A DNA stretch of 64,000 bases from Treponema sp. UBA4267 (GTDB taxonomy: Bacteria; Spirochaetota; Spirochaetia; Treponematales; Treponemataceae): positions 37,414 to 101,413 of the forward strand of contig DGWD01000040.1 in the NCBI GenBank assembly GCA_002395155.1, read 5' to 3'. Below the pieces are notes generated by a model. That model saw only the letters and a program-made list of their open reading frames with translations. It was not told the DNA's origin and made no database searches. A program made the translations under genes and the position numbers. The first letter of the stretch is position 1, and every line of letters begins with the position of its first letter. Shown in pieces: positions 17,527 to 26,272 of this stretch.

Positions 17527-18586
17527 AGGAAAAAGAATTGATAAAAAAGAAAGATGGGCTTTAACCTTTCTGCTGGCAGGGATTATGGCCGCTACCTCTA
17601 TCCTTTTTTTAGTTATTCTATACTTTATGATGAAGGGCCTGTTCAAAATCAACATTCTTGACATGTACAATAGTTCTAAACTGAATACAAAAACACTCAT
17701 TCCCCTTACAATCCTTATCATTTTCTTTTTAAGTTATATACTTTCGTTTGGAGTAAGTAAGCTGATTAACATTCCAATAAACCATGTTATGTACTGTATG
17801 AATCAACTTGGACTTGGAAATTATAAAACCAGACTGCACTTATTCGGGCCATTAAAAAATATTTCTTCAATCGAAGATTTTACTTCCAGCTTCAACAGAA
17901 TGGCCTCAAAACTGGAACACACAGATACTTTAAGCAACGACTTTATCAACAATTTTTCGCATGAATTTAAAACTCCAATCGTTTCTATAGCGGGTTTTGC
18001 AAAGCTATTAAAAAAAGGCAGACTTAATGAAGAACAACAAAATGAATACCTGACTATAATCGAAGAAGAATCTGTTCGCCTTTCAAACCTGGCAGTTGGC
18101 ATTATGAATATGATGAAGATTGAAAACCTGGAAATGCTAAGCAACATTAAAAAATTCAATATTTCAGAGCAGATTAGAAACTGTATTCTTTTACTCGAAA
18201 CAAAATGGACTAAAAAGAACTTAAACATTGAACCAGATTTTGAAGAATATTACATTTGGGCCAGCGAAGAACTTTTAAAACATGTCTGGATTAATCTTTT
18301 GGACAATGCAATTAAATTTTCACCCGAGGGCGAATCCATTATCATAAATATAGAAAAAAAGGATAAAAGACTCATTATTTCTCTTACAAATACAGGCGTT
18401 GAAATTACAGAAGAAGTTCAGTCTCAAATCTTTAATAAATTTTACCAGTCTGATGAATCTCACTCTTCCGAAGGCTATGGAATTGGACTTGCAGTTGTTA
18501 GAAAAGTTGCAAAACTGCATCATGGAAGTGTAAATGTAAATTCAGGCCAGGGAAAAACGACTTTTACAGTCATACTCCCAATGTAA
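17513..18586 (+). CDS. Sensor histidine kinase
   Basis: This 357-residue membrane kinase pairs with the regulator just upstream. Two membrane segments (about residues 17-42 and 60-83) enclose only a short extracytoplasmic loop. A HAMP-like region follows. The phosphorylated His is in NNFSHEFKTPIVSIAGFAKLL near residue 150. The ATP-binding domain shows VWINLLDNAIKFSPEG near 265 and GYGIGLAVVRKVAKLHHG near 322. The G1 box has Asn where Asp is usual (LTNTGVEI), a variation seen in other kinases. The tiny sensor loop suggests it detects a membrane-level or cytoplasmic cue. Confidence 0.93.
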   Translation: MAKIKGKRIDKKERWALTFLLAGIMAATSILFLVILYFMMKGLFKINILDMYNSSKLNTKTLIPLTILIIFFLSYILSFGVSKLINIPINHVMYCMNQLGLGNYKTRLHLFGPLKNISSIEDFTSSFNRMASKLEHTDTLSNDFINNFSHEFKTPIVSIAGFAKLLKKGRLNEEQQNEYLTIIEEESVRLSNLAVGIMNMMKIENLEMLSNIKKFNISEQIRNCILLLETKWTKKNLNIEPDFEEYYIWASEELLKHVWINLLDNAIKFSPEGESIIINIEKKDKRLIISLTNTGVEITEEVQSQIFNKFYQSDESHSSEGYGIGLAVVRKVAKLHHGSVNVNSGQGKTTFTVILPM

Positions 18587-18685
18587 ATTCCTTCTCTTCA
18601 ACTTATAAAAAAAATTATTCTCCTTGTTTAGATTCAGTTTATATTGACTAATTATAATTTAAAAAATATAGATGGAGGTCTCTAA

Positions 18686-19579
18686 ATGAGAAAGGTAAAA
18701 ATCTTAACAGACTCTTGTTCTGACTTGAACAAAGATTTAATGGAAAAATATGATATTGATTATGCAAAAATGAACACAGTTTACGAAGGAGTTACTTCAC
18801 CAGCTAATTTGGACTGGACTCCAGAAGATGTTCATAAAATGTACAATCTTATGCGTGACGGAAAACGCATTCTTACAACTCAGGTTCCTGTTGAAGAATT
18901 TACCACAATTTTTAATAAATATGTTGATGAAGGTTTTGACATTGTTTATATCGGATGTTCATTAAAACAGTCTGGTTCTGTAAATACAGGTGCAGTTATT
19001 GCAAAACAGATAATGGCCAAGAATCCAGAAGCAAAAATTTTCTGTATCGACTCTTTGAATGCTTGCCTTGGAGAAGGAATGCTTGCAATTGAAGCCGCTA
19101 AATATGCTGCTTCTGGAGAAAAGTCTGCACAGGAAGTAAATGACTACATCATCTCTATCAGAAAAACAGTTCATGAATATGCAACTGTTCACACTCTTGA
19201 TTATCTTAAAAGAGCAGGTCGTGTAAAGGGACCAGCAGCTTTCTTTGGAAATCTTATGGGTGTAAAACCAATTATTATTGCAGATAAAAACGGAAATCAG
19301 GCTGCATTCAAAAAGGCTAAAGGCCGCCAGAATTCATTAAAAGAAATTGTAAATCTTCTTAAAGAATCTATTATCAAACCAGAAGAACAGACAATTTATA
19401 TTGGACATGCAGACTGTTCAGAAGAAGAAGTAAAAACCTTTGTTGATTTAGTAAAAAAAGAAATCCCTTGTAAAGAAATTTTTGTTGGTTACATTGGACC
19501 AATCATTGGAGCTTCTATTGGACCAGATGCATTCGTAATCAACGGATTTGGTGACGAAGTTACATTTGCCATTGATTAA
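18686..19579 (+). CDS. DegV family fatty-acid-binding protein (FakB-like)
   Basis: This 297-residue DegV-fold protein begins VKILTDSCSDLNKDL and has the family features TTQVPVEEF near residue 72 and the His-Thr loop TVHTLDYLKRAGRVKG near 170. DegV/FakB proteins hold a fatty acid for phosphorylation by FakA. It is followed 20 bases later by a FakA-like kinase gene, which supports the FakB role. GGAGG precedes the ATG, and a TATAAT lies near 18654. The acyl-chain preference cannot be read from sequence. Confidence 0.88.
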   Translation: MRKVKILTDSCSDLNKDLMEKYDIDYAKMNTVYEGVTSPANLDWTPEDVHKMYNLMRDGKRILTTQVPVEEFTTIFNKYVDEGFDIVYIGCSLKQSGSVNTGAVIAKQIMAKNPEAKIFCIDSLNACLGEGMLAIEAAKYAASGEKSAQEVNDYIISIRKTVHEYATVHTLDYLKRAGRVKGPAAFFGNLMGVKPIIIADKNGNQAAFKKAKGRQNSLKEIVNLLKESIIKPEEQTIYIGHADCSEEEVKTFVDLVKKEIPCKEIFVGYIGPIIGASIGPDAFVINGFGDEVTFAID

Positions 19580-19599
19580 TTATTTATAGGGAGATTTAC

Positions 19600-21279
19600 A
19601 TGCCAGTAAACACAATTGACGGAGAATTATATTCACAGTTAATCACTGCAGGTGCCGCAAACTTAAGTATTCATGAAGAAGAAGTAAACAACCTTAACGT
19701 ATTCCCAATTCCTGACGGGGATACCGGAAGTAACATGCTTTTAACAATGAATGGTGGAAAAAACGCAATCATCCAGGAAGCAAATATTTCTAAGGCGGCT
19801 CAAGTAATTGCAAGCGGTATGCTGCTCGGTGCCCGTGGAAATTCAGGTGTAATTCTTTCTCAATTCTTTGACGGTATTTCTGCAGGTTTTGCAGACTTAA
19901 CCACAGCAGATGTTGCTCAATTTGGAATAGCCTGTCGCGAAGGTGTAAAACATGCCTACGAAGCAGTTATGACTCCTGTTGAAGGAACAATTCTTACAGT
20001 TGTAAAAGATGCTACAGAATATGCCTGTAGCATTAAGGCAGATTCCATTCTTGATTTTATTGAAAATTTTATCGCAGAAGCAAAACTTTCGCTTGAAAGA
20101 ACACCAAACCTTCTTCCAGTTTTGAAAAAAGCAGGCGTTGTTGACTCTGGTGGAGCTGGCTTAATCTACATCATGGAAGGTATGAAGCAGTTCCTTAAGG
20201 GTGAAACAATTTCTACCGCTAACAAAGAAGACCTTACTAAATCACAACACGGTGGAAGTTTTGGAAGCCAGACAAAAGGAATTGACCTTAACAAATTTAC
20301 TTCAGACAGCATTCTTGAATTTGGTTACTGTACAGAGCTTTTACTCCGCTTACAAAACGCTAAGTGTGATGTAGAAAACTTCTCGGTAGAAACAATAAAA
20401 GAATACCTTGGCACTATTGGTGACTCAATTGTAGCTTTCAAAACCGGTTCCATCATCAAAATTCATGTACATACAAAAACTCCAGGCAAAGTGTTTGATT
20501 TTTGTCAGCAGTATGGCGAATTCCTTACAGTCAAAGTTGAAAATATGTCTTTACAGCACAATAACCTTGATGAAGATGAATTTGCTAAACCTAAAAAAGA
20601 CAACAAAAAAGACGCAAAAAAATATGGAGTTGTTGCAGTTGCCTCTGGTCCTGGAATTCAACAGATGTTCCGCGATCATGGAGCAGATGTTGTTATAAAT
20701 GGTGGACAGAGCATGAATCCTTCTGCAGAAGACTTTATAAAAGCATTTAAAGAAGCTAATGCAGAAACAATTTTTGTTTTCCCTAACAATGGAAATGTAA
20801 TTCTTGCCGCAAAACAGGCTGCAAAACTTTTCCAGGATTCCAAAATCGAAGTTATTGAAACTAAAACAATTGGACAGGGATACGCAGGCCTTACAATGCT
20901 TGATACAACATCCAACGACACCCAACAAATTCTTGATGATATAAACATGGGAATTGAAGGAGTCGACACATACATGGTATCTCACTGTGTACGTGATGCA
21001 GAAATGGATGGCAAACAACTTCATGCCGGTGACTATATAGGATTCTTAGACAAAAAGATTTTGGTTGCCTCTTCTGACCGCAAAAAAACAGCCTTTCAGA
21101 CTGTAGAAGGAATTGATTTTACAGATCACGAGGTTTGTATTTTAATTCGTGGTATAGACTCAACCAGCTACGAAGAAGAAGAAGTTCGCAATTATCTTAT
21201 GCTTAAACATCCAGGAATTGAAGTATACGAAGTTGAAGGTGGCCAGGATATTTACAGCTATATCTTTATTGTTGAATAA
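19600..21279 (+). CDS. fakA: DAK2/DhaL-domain fatty acid kinase (FakA-like)
   Basis: This 559-residue protein has an N-terminal DhaL (Dak2) nucleotide-binding domain with the metal motif FPIPDGDTGSNMLLTMNGG near residue 35 and GARGNSGVILSQFF near 78. A middle region follows, then a DegV-like C-terminal domain (NNGNVILAAKQAAKL near 390). This is the layout of FakA, which phosphorylates FakB-bound fatty acid to acyl phosphate for phospholipid synthesis. It lies between the DegV gene and plsY, cdsA, giving a coherent lipid cluster. GGGAG precedes the ATG. Confidence 0.88.
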   Translation: MPVNTIDGELYSQLITAGAANLSIHEEEVNNLNVFPIPDGDTGSNMLLTMNGGKNAIIQEANISKAAQVIASGMLLGARGNSGVILSQFFDGISAGFADLTTADVAQFGIACREGVKHAYEAVMTPVEGTILTVVKDATEYACSIKADSILDFIENFIAEAKLSLERTPNLLPVLKKAGVVDSGGAGLIYIMEGMKQFLKGETISTANKEDLTKSQHGGSFGSQTKGIDLNKFTSDSILEFGYCTELLLRLQNAKCDVENFSVETIKEYLGTIGDSIVAFKTGSIIKIHVHTKTPGKVFDFCQQYGEFLTVKVENMSLQHNNLDEDEFAKPKKDNKKDAKKYGVVAVASGPGIQQMFRDHGADVVINGGQSMNPSAEDFIKAFKEANAETIFVFPNNGNVILAAKQAAKLFQDSKIEVIETKTIGQGYAGLTMLDTTSNDTQQILDDINMGIEGVDTYMVSHCVRDAEMDGKQLHAGDYIGFLDKKILVASSDRKKTAFQTVEGIDFTDHEVCILIRGIDSTSYEEEEVRNYLMLKHPGIEVYEVEGGQDIYSYIFIVE

Positions 21280-21315
21280 TTGCAAAATCCTTATTAACTT
21301 TTAAGTGGAGTTAGA

Positions 21316-21990
21316 ATGAATATTGCTATTTTTATTATTGCAGCTTTATCTGCATATTTGATTTCGGGATTAAATCCTGCAATTATACTTTCCTCTTTGA
21401 TTTACCATGAGGATATTCGTAAAAATCCAAATGGAAGCGGGAACCCTGGCTTTACAAACTTTAAACGTTGTTATGGACTAAAATGGGCCTGGTTAGTTAT
21501 GCTTCTTGATATAAGCAAGGCAATTGTTCTTGAATTAATCTTTGGTTGGCTTTTTACTATTTTTGTGGGAGAAAATCAAAGACTTCTAGGTATTGCCTGG
21601 ACAGGTCTTTTTGCAATGATAGGACATGCTTATCCTTGCTGGTATAAATTTAAGGGTGGAAAGGCCTTTTTGGTTTGTGTAACAACCCTCTTCCTTATCA
21701 ATTGGAAGGCCGGTCTTTTTGCCTTTATACTCTTATCAGTTTTGCTTTTAATTACTCATTACATGTCACTTTCAACAATCATTTCTATGATTGCAGGTGC
21801 AATAGTTCTGCCATTTTTAGGAGTAACAATATTCCCAAGTATTCTTTTTGCCCTTTGTGCAGCCTTTACAACTTTCCGCCACAAGGAAAATATTAAACAC
21901 CTGGCAAGCGGAGATGAAAGAAAGTTCTACTTCTTTAAACACAAGGAAAAAAAGACAACAAACACAAGTGATGAGGAGCAATCCAAATAA
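21316..21990 (+). CDS. plsY: Glycerol-3-phosphate acyltransferase PlsY
   Basis: PlsY transfers the acyl group from acyl phosphate to glycerol-3-phosphate, giving lysophosphatidate. The 224-residue protein has several membrane segments. Its family motifs are NPNGSGNPGFTNFKRCYG near residue 37 and MIGHAYPCWYKFKGGKAF near 103. The usual motif is GSGNIGATN, so GSGNPGFTN is a mild variant. A charged 25-residue tail is cytoplasmic. The stop codon directly abuts the ATG of cdsA, and fakA is 36 bases upstream, so acyl phosphate made by FakA can feed it. Confidence 0.9.
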   Translation: MNIAIFIIAALSAYLISGLNPAIILSSLIYHEDIRKNPNGSGNPGFTNFKRCYGLKWAWLVMLLDISKAIVLELIFGWLFTIFVGENQRLLGIAWTGLFAMIGHAYPCWYKFKGGKAFLVCVTTLFLINWKAGLFAFILLSVLLLITHYMSLSTIISMIAGAIVLPFLGVTIFPSILFALCAAFTTFRHKENIKHLASGDERKFYFFKHKEKKTTNTSDEEQSK

Positions 21991-22818
21991 ATGAAACACA
22001 ATGAACTCGCACAAAGAATTACAACAGTCATTTTACTACTGATTTTTACTTGTCTGATACTGGCTTTTTCAAACCACTCAGGCGTTTTAACAGGACTTAC
22101 AATTTTTTTGTGCGGTTTTTCTGTGTATGAAATTTATCATGCAATGAACTTTCAGAAAGATATTCCTCTTATCATTATTTCCGAAGTTTTTTCCCTTATA
22201 TTTTGTTTTTTTAAAATCCCCCATTACACATTTTTTTTGGCAATTATATACCCTATAGTAGTTTTATTCTTTTTTGCAATGATGATTACCCACAAGAAAA
22301 TGGAACTTTACTCAAAAATACAGGCAATTATGTTCCTTTGTGTAATTTTATTCTTCTTCCAATCGCTAAAAGAACTCCGCCTTGTAAAAAATGGTTTTTA
22401 CTATCTGGCATATGCAATTTCAATAAGCGTTTTTACAGATACTTTTGCCTTTGTATGGGGAAAACTTTTAGGCAAACACAAAATGGCACCCACCATCAGT
22501 CCTCATAAAACCTGGGAAGGCTCAATTGGCGGAACTGTAACCTGTCTTCTTCTGGTAATCCTTGCCGCAAAACTTGTTCAAAGATACACACAAATCACAA
22601 TTCTTTACCAGCCATTGGTAATTACAACAATTGCAGCTTCCATCTTAAGCCAAATGGGAGACCTTTCTATGTCTGTAATAAAAAGAGTTTGTGGGATAAA
22701 GGATTACGGATCAATTTTTCCTGGCCACGGAGGTGTTTTAGACCGCTTCGACAGTCATCTTTTTGCCCTACCTTTTGTATTAATTACCCAAACTTATTTA
22801 GTAGATTTTATAATCTAA
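21991..22818 (+). CDS. cdsA: Phosphatidate cytidylyltransferase
   Basis: CdsA makes CDP-diacylglycerol from phosphatidate and CTP, the branch point of phospholipid synthesis. The 275-residue protein has about seven to eight membrane segments. Signature parts are DTFAFVWGKLLGKHKMAP near residue 150, SPHKTWEGSIGG near 170, and the C-terminal signature SQMGDLSMSVIKRVCGIKDY followed by PGHGGVLDRFDS near 250. Its ATG follows the plsY stop without a gap, so they are translationally linked. Confidence 0.95.
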   Translation: MKHNELAQRITTVILLLIFTCLILAFSNHSGVLTGLTIFLCGFSVYEIYHAMNFQKDIPLIIISEVFSLIFCFFKIPHYTFFLAIIYPIVVLFFFAMMITHKKMELYSKIQAIMFLCVILFFFQSLKELRLVKNGFYYLAYAISISVFTDTFAFVWGKLLGKHKMAPTISPHKTWEGSIGGTVTCLLLVILAAKLVQRYTQITILYQPLVITTIAASILSQMGDLSMSVIKRVCGIKDYGSIFPGHGGVLDRFDSHLFALPFVLITQTYLVDFII

Positions 22819-22845
22819 ACTCAATAAAATAATTGCAGATCTTGT

Positions 22846-23445
22846 ATGAAAAAAAGATTTGTAATACTAATAAGCCTTTTTCTCCATCTCTTTCCGGCCC
22901 TTTTACAAGCACAAGCCCTTGCCGGTTCCTACTACGACTTTTTGGATGCCACCAAAGATATGCCTGCAGGTCACGACAAAACCCAACTCATCATATACCG
23001 GCCACAAAACTCAGAAATTATAAATGAAATCCGTTGTTTTTTGCGTATAGAAGATGAAGATGGAAAAGATATAACCTACGACACCTCAAAAATAAACGCT
23101 ACTTATGAATGGACAAATTCAAATCCAGATGTGATTTTTAAGTACAAAAAGACATACTGGCTAAGTGGTGGCTGTGCAATGCATTTAAAACTCAAAAAAG
23201 GAAAATACAAAATATCTTTTTATACTCCAATCGATAAACAAAACAACTGGATCTATCCAATATCAGACACAAAACCCTTTCAGTGGGAGTCGAATGTTTT
23301 TGAATACAATACCGAAAATCCAATAAAAGTAATTTTTTTAGTACCAACTGCAAACGATAATGGTTTTTACAACGGTGGTTGGTACATAGACTATAAAGCC
23401 CCTGTATATTTAAAACAGCAAGCCCTTCCAAAAAGACAGGAATAA
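22846..23445 (+). CDS. Exported protein, unknown function
   Basis: This 199-residue protein has a Sec signal peptide ending LLQAQALAG near residue 25. The mature part is soluble and rich in aromatic and charged residues, with short segments such as FLRIEDEDGKDITYD and YKISFYTPIDKQNNWIYP that suggest a beta-sandwich. No family is recognised. It lies 27 bases after cdsA. No clear ribosome binding site precedes the ATG, so expression may depend on the upstream genes. Confidence 0.65.
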   Translation: MKKRFVILISLFLHLFPALLQAQALAGSYYDFLDATKDMPAGHDKTQLIIYRPQNSEIINEIRCFLRIEDEDGKDITYDTSKINATYEWTNSNPDVIFKYKKTYWLSGGCAMHLKLKKGKYKISFYTPIDKQNNWIYPISDTKPFQWESNVFEYNTENPIKVIFLVPTANDNGFYNGGWYIDYKAPVYLKQQALPKRQE

Positions 23446-23467
23446 ATCCCTCATCATCAATTTATTG

Positions 23468-23476
23468 TGTTATAAT
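23468..23476 (+). promoter_or_regulatory. Extended -10 promoter of cdd (leaderless)
   Basis: TGTTATAAT, an extended -10 (TG-N-TATAAT), ends six bases before the ATG at 23483. Transcription should start at or next to the start codon, and no Shine-Dalgarno sequence is present. Confidence 0.65.
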
Positions 23477-23482
23477 AAAAAT

Positions 23483-23896
23483 ATGACTAGTAATGAAGAA
23501 TTAATTGAAAAAGCAATAAAGATGCAGGAACGTTCATACTGCCCTTATTCCCATTTCCATGTTGGAGCAGCCCTTCTTGCAAAAGACGGACAGATTTTTA
23601 CAGGCTGTAATATTGAAAATGCCGCTTATGGACCAAGCAACTGTGCAGAAAGAACTGCAATTTTTAAGGCTGTAAGTGAAGGCGTAAAAGATTTTGAAGC
23701 AATTGCCATCGTTGGTGGACCAGAAGATAAAGATGGAAAGCCTACAATTGAGGATTTTTGTCCACCATGCGGAGTTTGTCGTCAGGTTATGTCAGAATTT
23801 TGTAAAAAAGATTTCAGGATTATTCTTGCTAAAAGTCCAAAGGAGTATAAAGTTTACACATTGGAAGAACTTTTACCCCTAAGCTTCAGCCTGTAA
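23483..23896 (+). CDS. cdd: Cytidine deaminase
   Basis: Cdd deaminates cytidine and deoxycytidine to the uridine forms in pyrimidine salvage. The 137-residue protein is the usual small tetrameric type. Zinc-site motifs are NCAERTAIFKAVSEG near residue 53, with the catalytic Glu, and PPCGVCRQVMSEF near 93, with two Cys ligands. The ATG at 23483 is chosen over an upstream ATG at 23465 because a TATAAT lies between them and MTSNEELIEKA is the normal opening of the family. Confidence 0.94.
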   Translation: MTSNEELIEKAIKMQERSYCPYSHFHVGAALLAKDGQIFTGCNIENAAYGPSNCAERTAIFKAVSEGVKDFEAIAIVGGPEDKDGKPTIEDFCPPCGVCRQVMSEFCKKDFRIILAKSPKEYKVYTLEELLPLSFSL

Positions 23897-23920
23897 AACT
23901 GAAAAATTTTGTAACAACTT

Positions 23921-24436
23921 TTATTTCCAGTCTATTTCTTTACCATTTAGAATTGATTTAAGAAGAAGGCCATCCTTGTAAACTAATTTTAGCGAAAAGA
24001 ATGGCTCTTTTTTATTAACAAGATCTATAAAAATTTCATCACCTTTCCAGTGGGGTAAATCATTCAGCTGAGCAATTGGAACCCACTCAAGTTCACCTTC
24101 ATCACACTGGTCAGATGTAAAAAGCTTTCCAGAAAACTTATCGCACCAGAATACATGCATAAATTCGGTGTAAAAACCATCAGGGGAAGATTCATCATTA
24201 CAAACAAAAGTAACTATTCCCCTGTATTCAAGTCCCTGATCCAGCAAAGTAAGGCCTGTTTCTTCCAGAACTTCCCTTTTTACACAGTCTTCCGGACTTT
24301 CTGTATTTTCAAATTTGCCACCAATTCCAATCCACTTATCCTTGTTATAATCCTTCTCTTTTTTTACACGGTGAAGCATAAGATACGAAGAGTCTTTCTG
24401 GATATAACAAAGAGTGGTGTTGATTAAAGTAGCCAT
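23921..24436 (-). CDS. Nudix hydrolase (8-oxo-dGTP diphosphatase-like)
   Basis: This 171-residue protein carries a full Nudix box near residues 39-61: GGKFENTESPEDCVKREV followed by LEETGL, matching GX5EX7REUXEEXGU. The opening TTLCYIQKDSSYLMLHR resembles MutT/MTH1-type enzymes that clean up oxidised nucleotides. The substrate is not certain. It lies 9 bases downstream of purN on the same strand and is the last gene of the purE-purM-purN run. Confidence 0.87.
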   Translation of the reverse strand: MATLINTTLCYIQKDSSYLMLHRVKKEKDYNKDKWIGIGGKFENTESPEDCVKREVLEETGLTLLDQGLEYRGIVTFVCNDESSPDGFYTEFMHVFWCDKFSGKLFTSDQCDEGELEWVPIAQLNDLPHWKGDEIFIDLVNKKEPFFSLKLVYKDGLLLKSILNGKEIDWK

Positions 24437-24445
24437 ATTTTTAGA

Positions 24446-25066
24446 TTATTTACAGAGAAGCAAAAGTCCTTCTACAATTGCCTGATGTTCCTGAGGTGCA
24501 ATTCGTTCATACAAAGTGTCAGGAGTATCATCTGGCATAACAGGTACTTTTTTCTGAATCAGGATTTTTCCACCATCACATTCACTACTTACAAGATGGA
24601 TTGTACAACCACTTTCTTTTTCGCCTGCAGCAAGCACTGCTTCATGAACATGATGGCCCCACATTCCGACTCCACCAAATTTTGGTAAAAGAGCCGGATG
24701 AAGATTTATGATTTTATCTTTATAAACTTCAAGAATATTTCCGCTTAAAACAGTAAGCCAGCCAGCCTGAACAATTACCTGAACACCATATTCACGGCAT
24801 TTTTCAAGAACTGCATCAGAAACTGCAAGTCGCTTTTCATCGCGAGATGCAGCCTTTGCTACGTCGGCTCCCATAACGGCAAATGGTGAACAGATGATGC
24901 TAGGAATTCCGGCCTTAGAAGCACGTTCCAGGGCATAGGCTTTTTTGGTATCAGAAATTACACAAACAATTTCATAAGGACACTTATCACCTTCTTTCTG
25001 CTGATAATCAATCAGAGCCTGAAGATTTGTCCCCCCCCCACTTACCAAAACTGCTACTTTAATCAT
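24446..25066 (-). CDS. purN: Phosphoribosylglycinamide formyltransferase
   Basis: PurN transfers a formyl group from 10-formyltetrahydrofolate to GAR in purine synthesis. The 206-residue protein begins KVAVLVSGGGTNLQALIDY. The catalytic Asn and His are in NLHPALLPKFGG near residue 112 and the catalytic Asp is in SSECDGGKIL near 158. Codons 10-12 for the GGG motif are written as GGG GGG GGG, a run of nine G in an AT-rich gene, so the start of the gene is prone to slippage. A heptamer repeat array lies just upstream, between purM and purN. Confidence 0.93.
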   Translation of the reverse strand: MIKVAVLVSGGGTNLQALIDYQQKEGDKCPYEIVCVISDTKKAYALERASKAGIPSIICSPFAVMGADVAKAASRDEKRLAVSDAVLEKCREYGVQVIVQAGWLTVLSGNILEVYKDKIINLHPALLPKFGGVGMWGHHVHEAVLAAGEKESGCTIHLVSSECDGGKILIQKKVPVMPDDTPDTLYERIAPQEHQAIVEGLLLLCK

Positions 25067-25078
25067 AACTACTAACCC

Positions 25079-25118
25079 CTAAAACCTAGCACCTAAAACC
25101 TAGAACCTATCACCTAAA
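25079..25118. repeat. Heptamer tandem array (CTARNAC) between purM and purN
   Basis: About six 7-bp units of the form CTAAAAC, CTAGCAC, CTAGAAC or CTATCAC follow each other from just after the purM stop. The same units occur at 26237-26272 (inverted) and 26625-26655. The array fills most of the 52-bp gap. Confidence 0.85.
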
Positions 25119-26213
25119 TTAGTCTTCAAAAAGAACAGCATCTTTCTGTCCTTTTACTTCGCCCTTAGCGTATTCAACACGACCAATCTTATAAGCTTTC
25201 ATATCTGGACAGTAATCTTTGTGATATTTATGAGCATTTTCATTGAACATTTCAAGAACTGCATCAGCTTCTTTTGCAGAAACAGCAAGAACAAAACCAA
25301 TACCCATATTGAAAGTATTGTAGATAGAGTTCAAATCAGCTCCACGTTTAATCAATTCGCCAAATACTGGAGGAATGTCCCAAGAATCACGTTTGATGAT
25401 AGAAATCAACTGCTTTTTACCATCTTTAGCTTTAGGATACATACGAGGAATATTTTCGTAGAATCCACCACCAGTAACATGTACCATACCGTGAACTGCC
25501 TTGCGATATTTTCCGAGAACTTCCATAACAGGCTTTACATAAATGCGAGTTGGTGTAAGAAGAACTTCACCAATTTTTTTGCCAGTATCTTTTCCATCAA
25601 TAATAAATGGATCATCAAAGTTCTGAACAAGCTTACGAACCAGGCTGAACCCGTTTGAATGAACACCAGTTGAAGAAAGACCAATCAAAACATCACCATC
25701 TTTAATATTTTCACCAGTGATCATTTCTTTCTTTTCGCCAACGCCTACACCAAAACCGGCAAGGTCATATTTTCCATCATCATAGAAGTCTGGCATTTCA
25801 GCAGTTTCACCACCAAGAAGGGCACAACCTGTATCAACACAACCGTCAGCAACACCCTTTACCAGGTCAGCGGCAACATCAGCATCAAGTTTTCCACAAG
25901 CAACATAATCAAGGAAGAATGATGTCTGTACGCCTGAACACAAAATGTCATTTACACTCATAGCAACACAGTCAATTCCAACTGTATCGTATTTCTTCAT
26001 CTTGAAGGCAATGTCCAGTTTTGTACCAACGCCATCAGTTCCACTTACAATTACAGGATTTTTATATCCCTTTGGAACTTCGAACATACCGTTAAAACTA
26101 CCCAAACCAGTCAAAAGACCTGGAATTGCAGTACGTTTTGCATGTTCCTTGTACTTATTTACCGCGCGGTAACCTTCTTCTACGTCTACACCTGATTCTT
26201 TGTAAGATGCCAT
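25119..26213 (-). CDS. purM: Phosphoribosylformylglycinamidine cyclo-ligase
   Basis: PurM closes the imidazole ring of AIR from FGAM with ATP. The 364-residue protein has VSGTDGVGTKLDIAFKM near residue 57, DCVAMSVNDILCSG near 80, and LLGGETAEMPDFY near 137, all core motifs of the family. AAGGAG lies before the ATG. Its stop codon touches the first heptamer array and its start lies downstream of the second, so repeats flank the gene on both sides. It works in sequence with purN and purE here. Confidence 0.96.
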   Translation of the reverse strand: MASYKESGVDVEEGYRAVNKYKEHAKRTAIPGLLTGLGSFNGMFEVPKGYKNPVIVSGTDGVGTKLDIAFKMKKYDTVGIDCVAMSVNDILCSGVQTSFFLDYVACGKLDADVAADLVKGVADGCVDTGCALLGGETAEMPDFYDDGKYDLAGFGVGVGEKKEMITGENIKDGDVLIGLSSTGVHSNGFSLVRKLVQNFDDPFIIDGKDTGKKIGEVLLTPTRIYVKPVMEVLGKYRKAVHGMVHVTGGGFYENIPRMYPKAKDGKKQLISIIKRDSWDIPPVFGELIKRGADLNSIYNTFNMGIGFVLAVSAKEADAVLEMFNENAHKYHKDYCPDMKAYKIGRVEYAKGEVKGQKDAVLFED

Positions 26214-26236
26214 TTTTTTTTGCTCCTTTCAGTCGC

Positions 26237-26272
26237 TTTAGGTTTTAGGTTTTAGGTTCTAGGTGCTAGGGC
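26237..26272. repeat. Heptamer tandem array overlapping the 3' end of the S23 gene
   Basis: About five units of TTTTAGG, TTCTAGG or TGCTAGG (the reverse complement of the CTARNAC units) run from 26237 to 26272. The last six codons and stop of the S23-family gene are read from this array. It is inverted relative to the array at 26625-26655. Confidence 0.85.

Noticed and set aside
17513..18586. Histidine kinase judged inactive because of Asn in the G1 box
   Set aside because: LTNTG-type G1 boxes occur in active kinases and the phospho-His, N box and G2 region are intact.
20551..21024. 157-residue minus-strand open frame
   Set aside because: It is antisense to fakA, Cys- and Phe-rich, and without translation signals.
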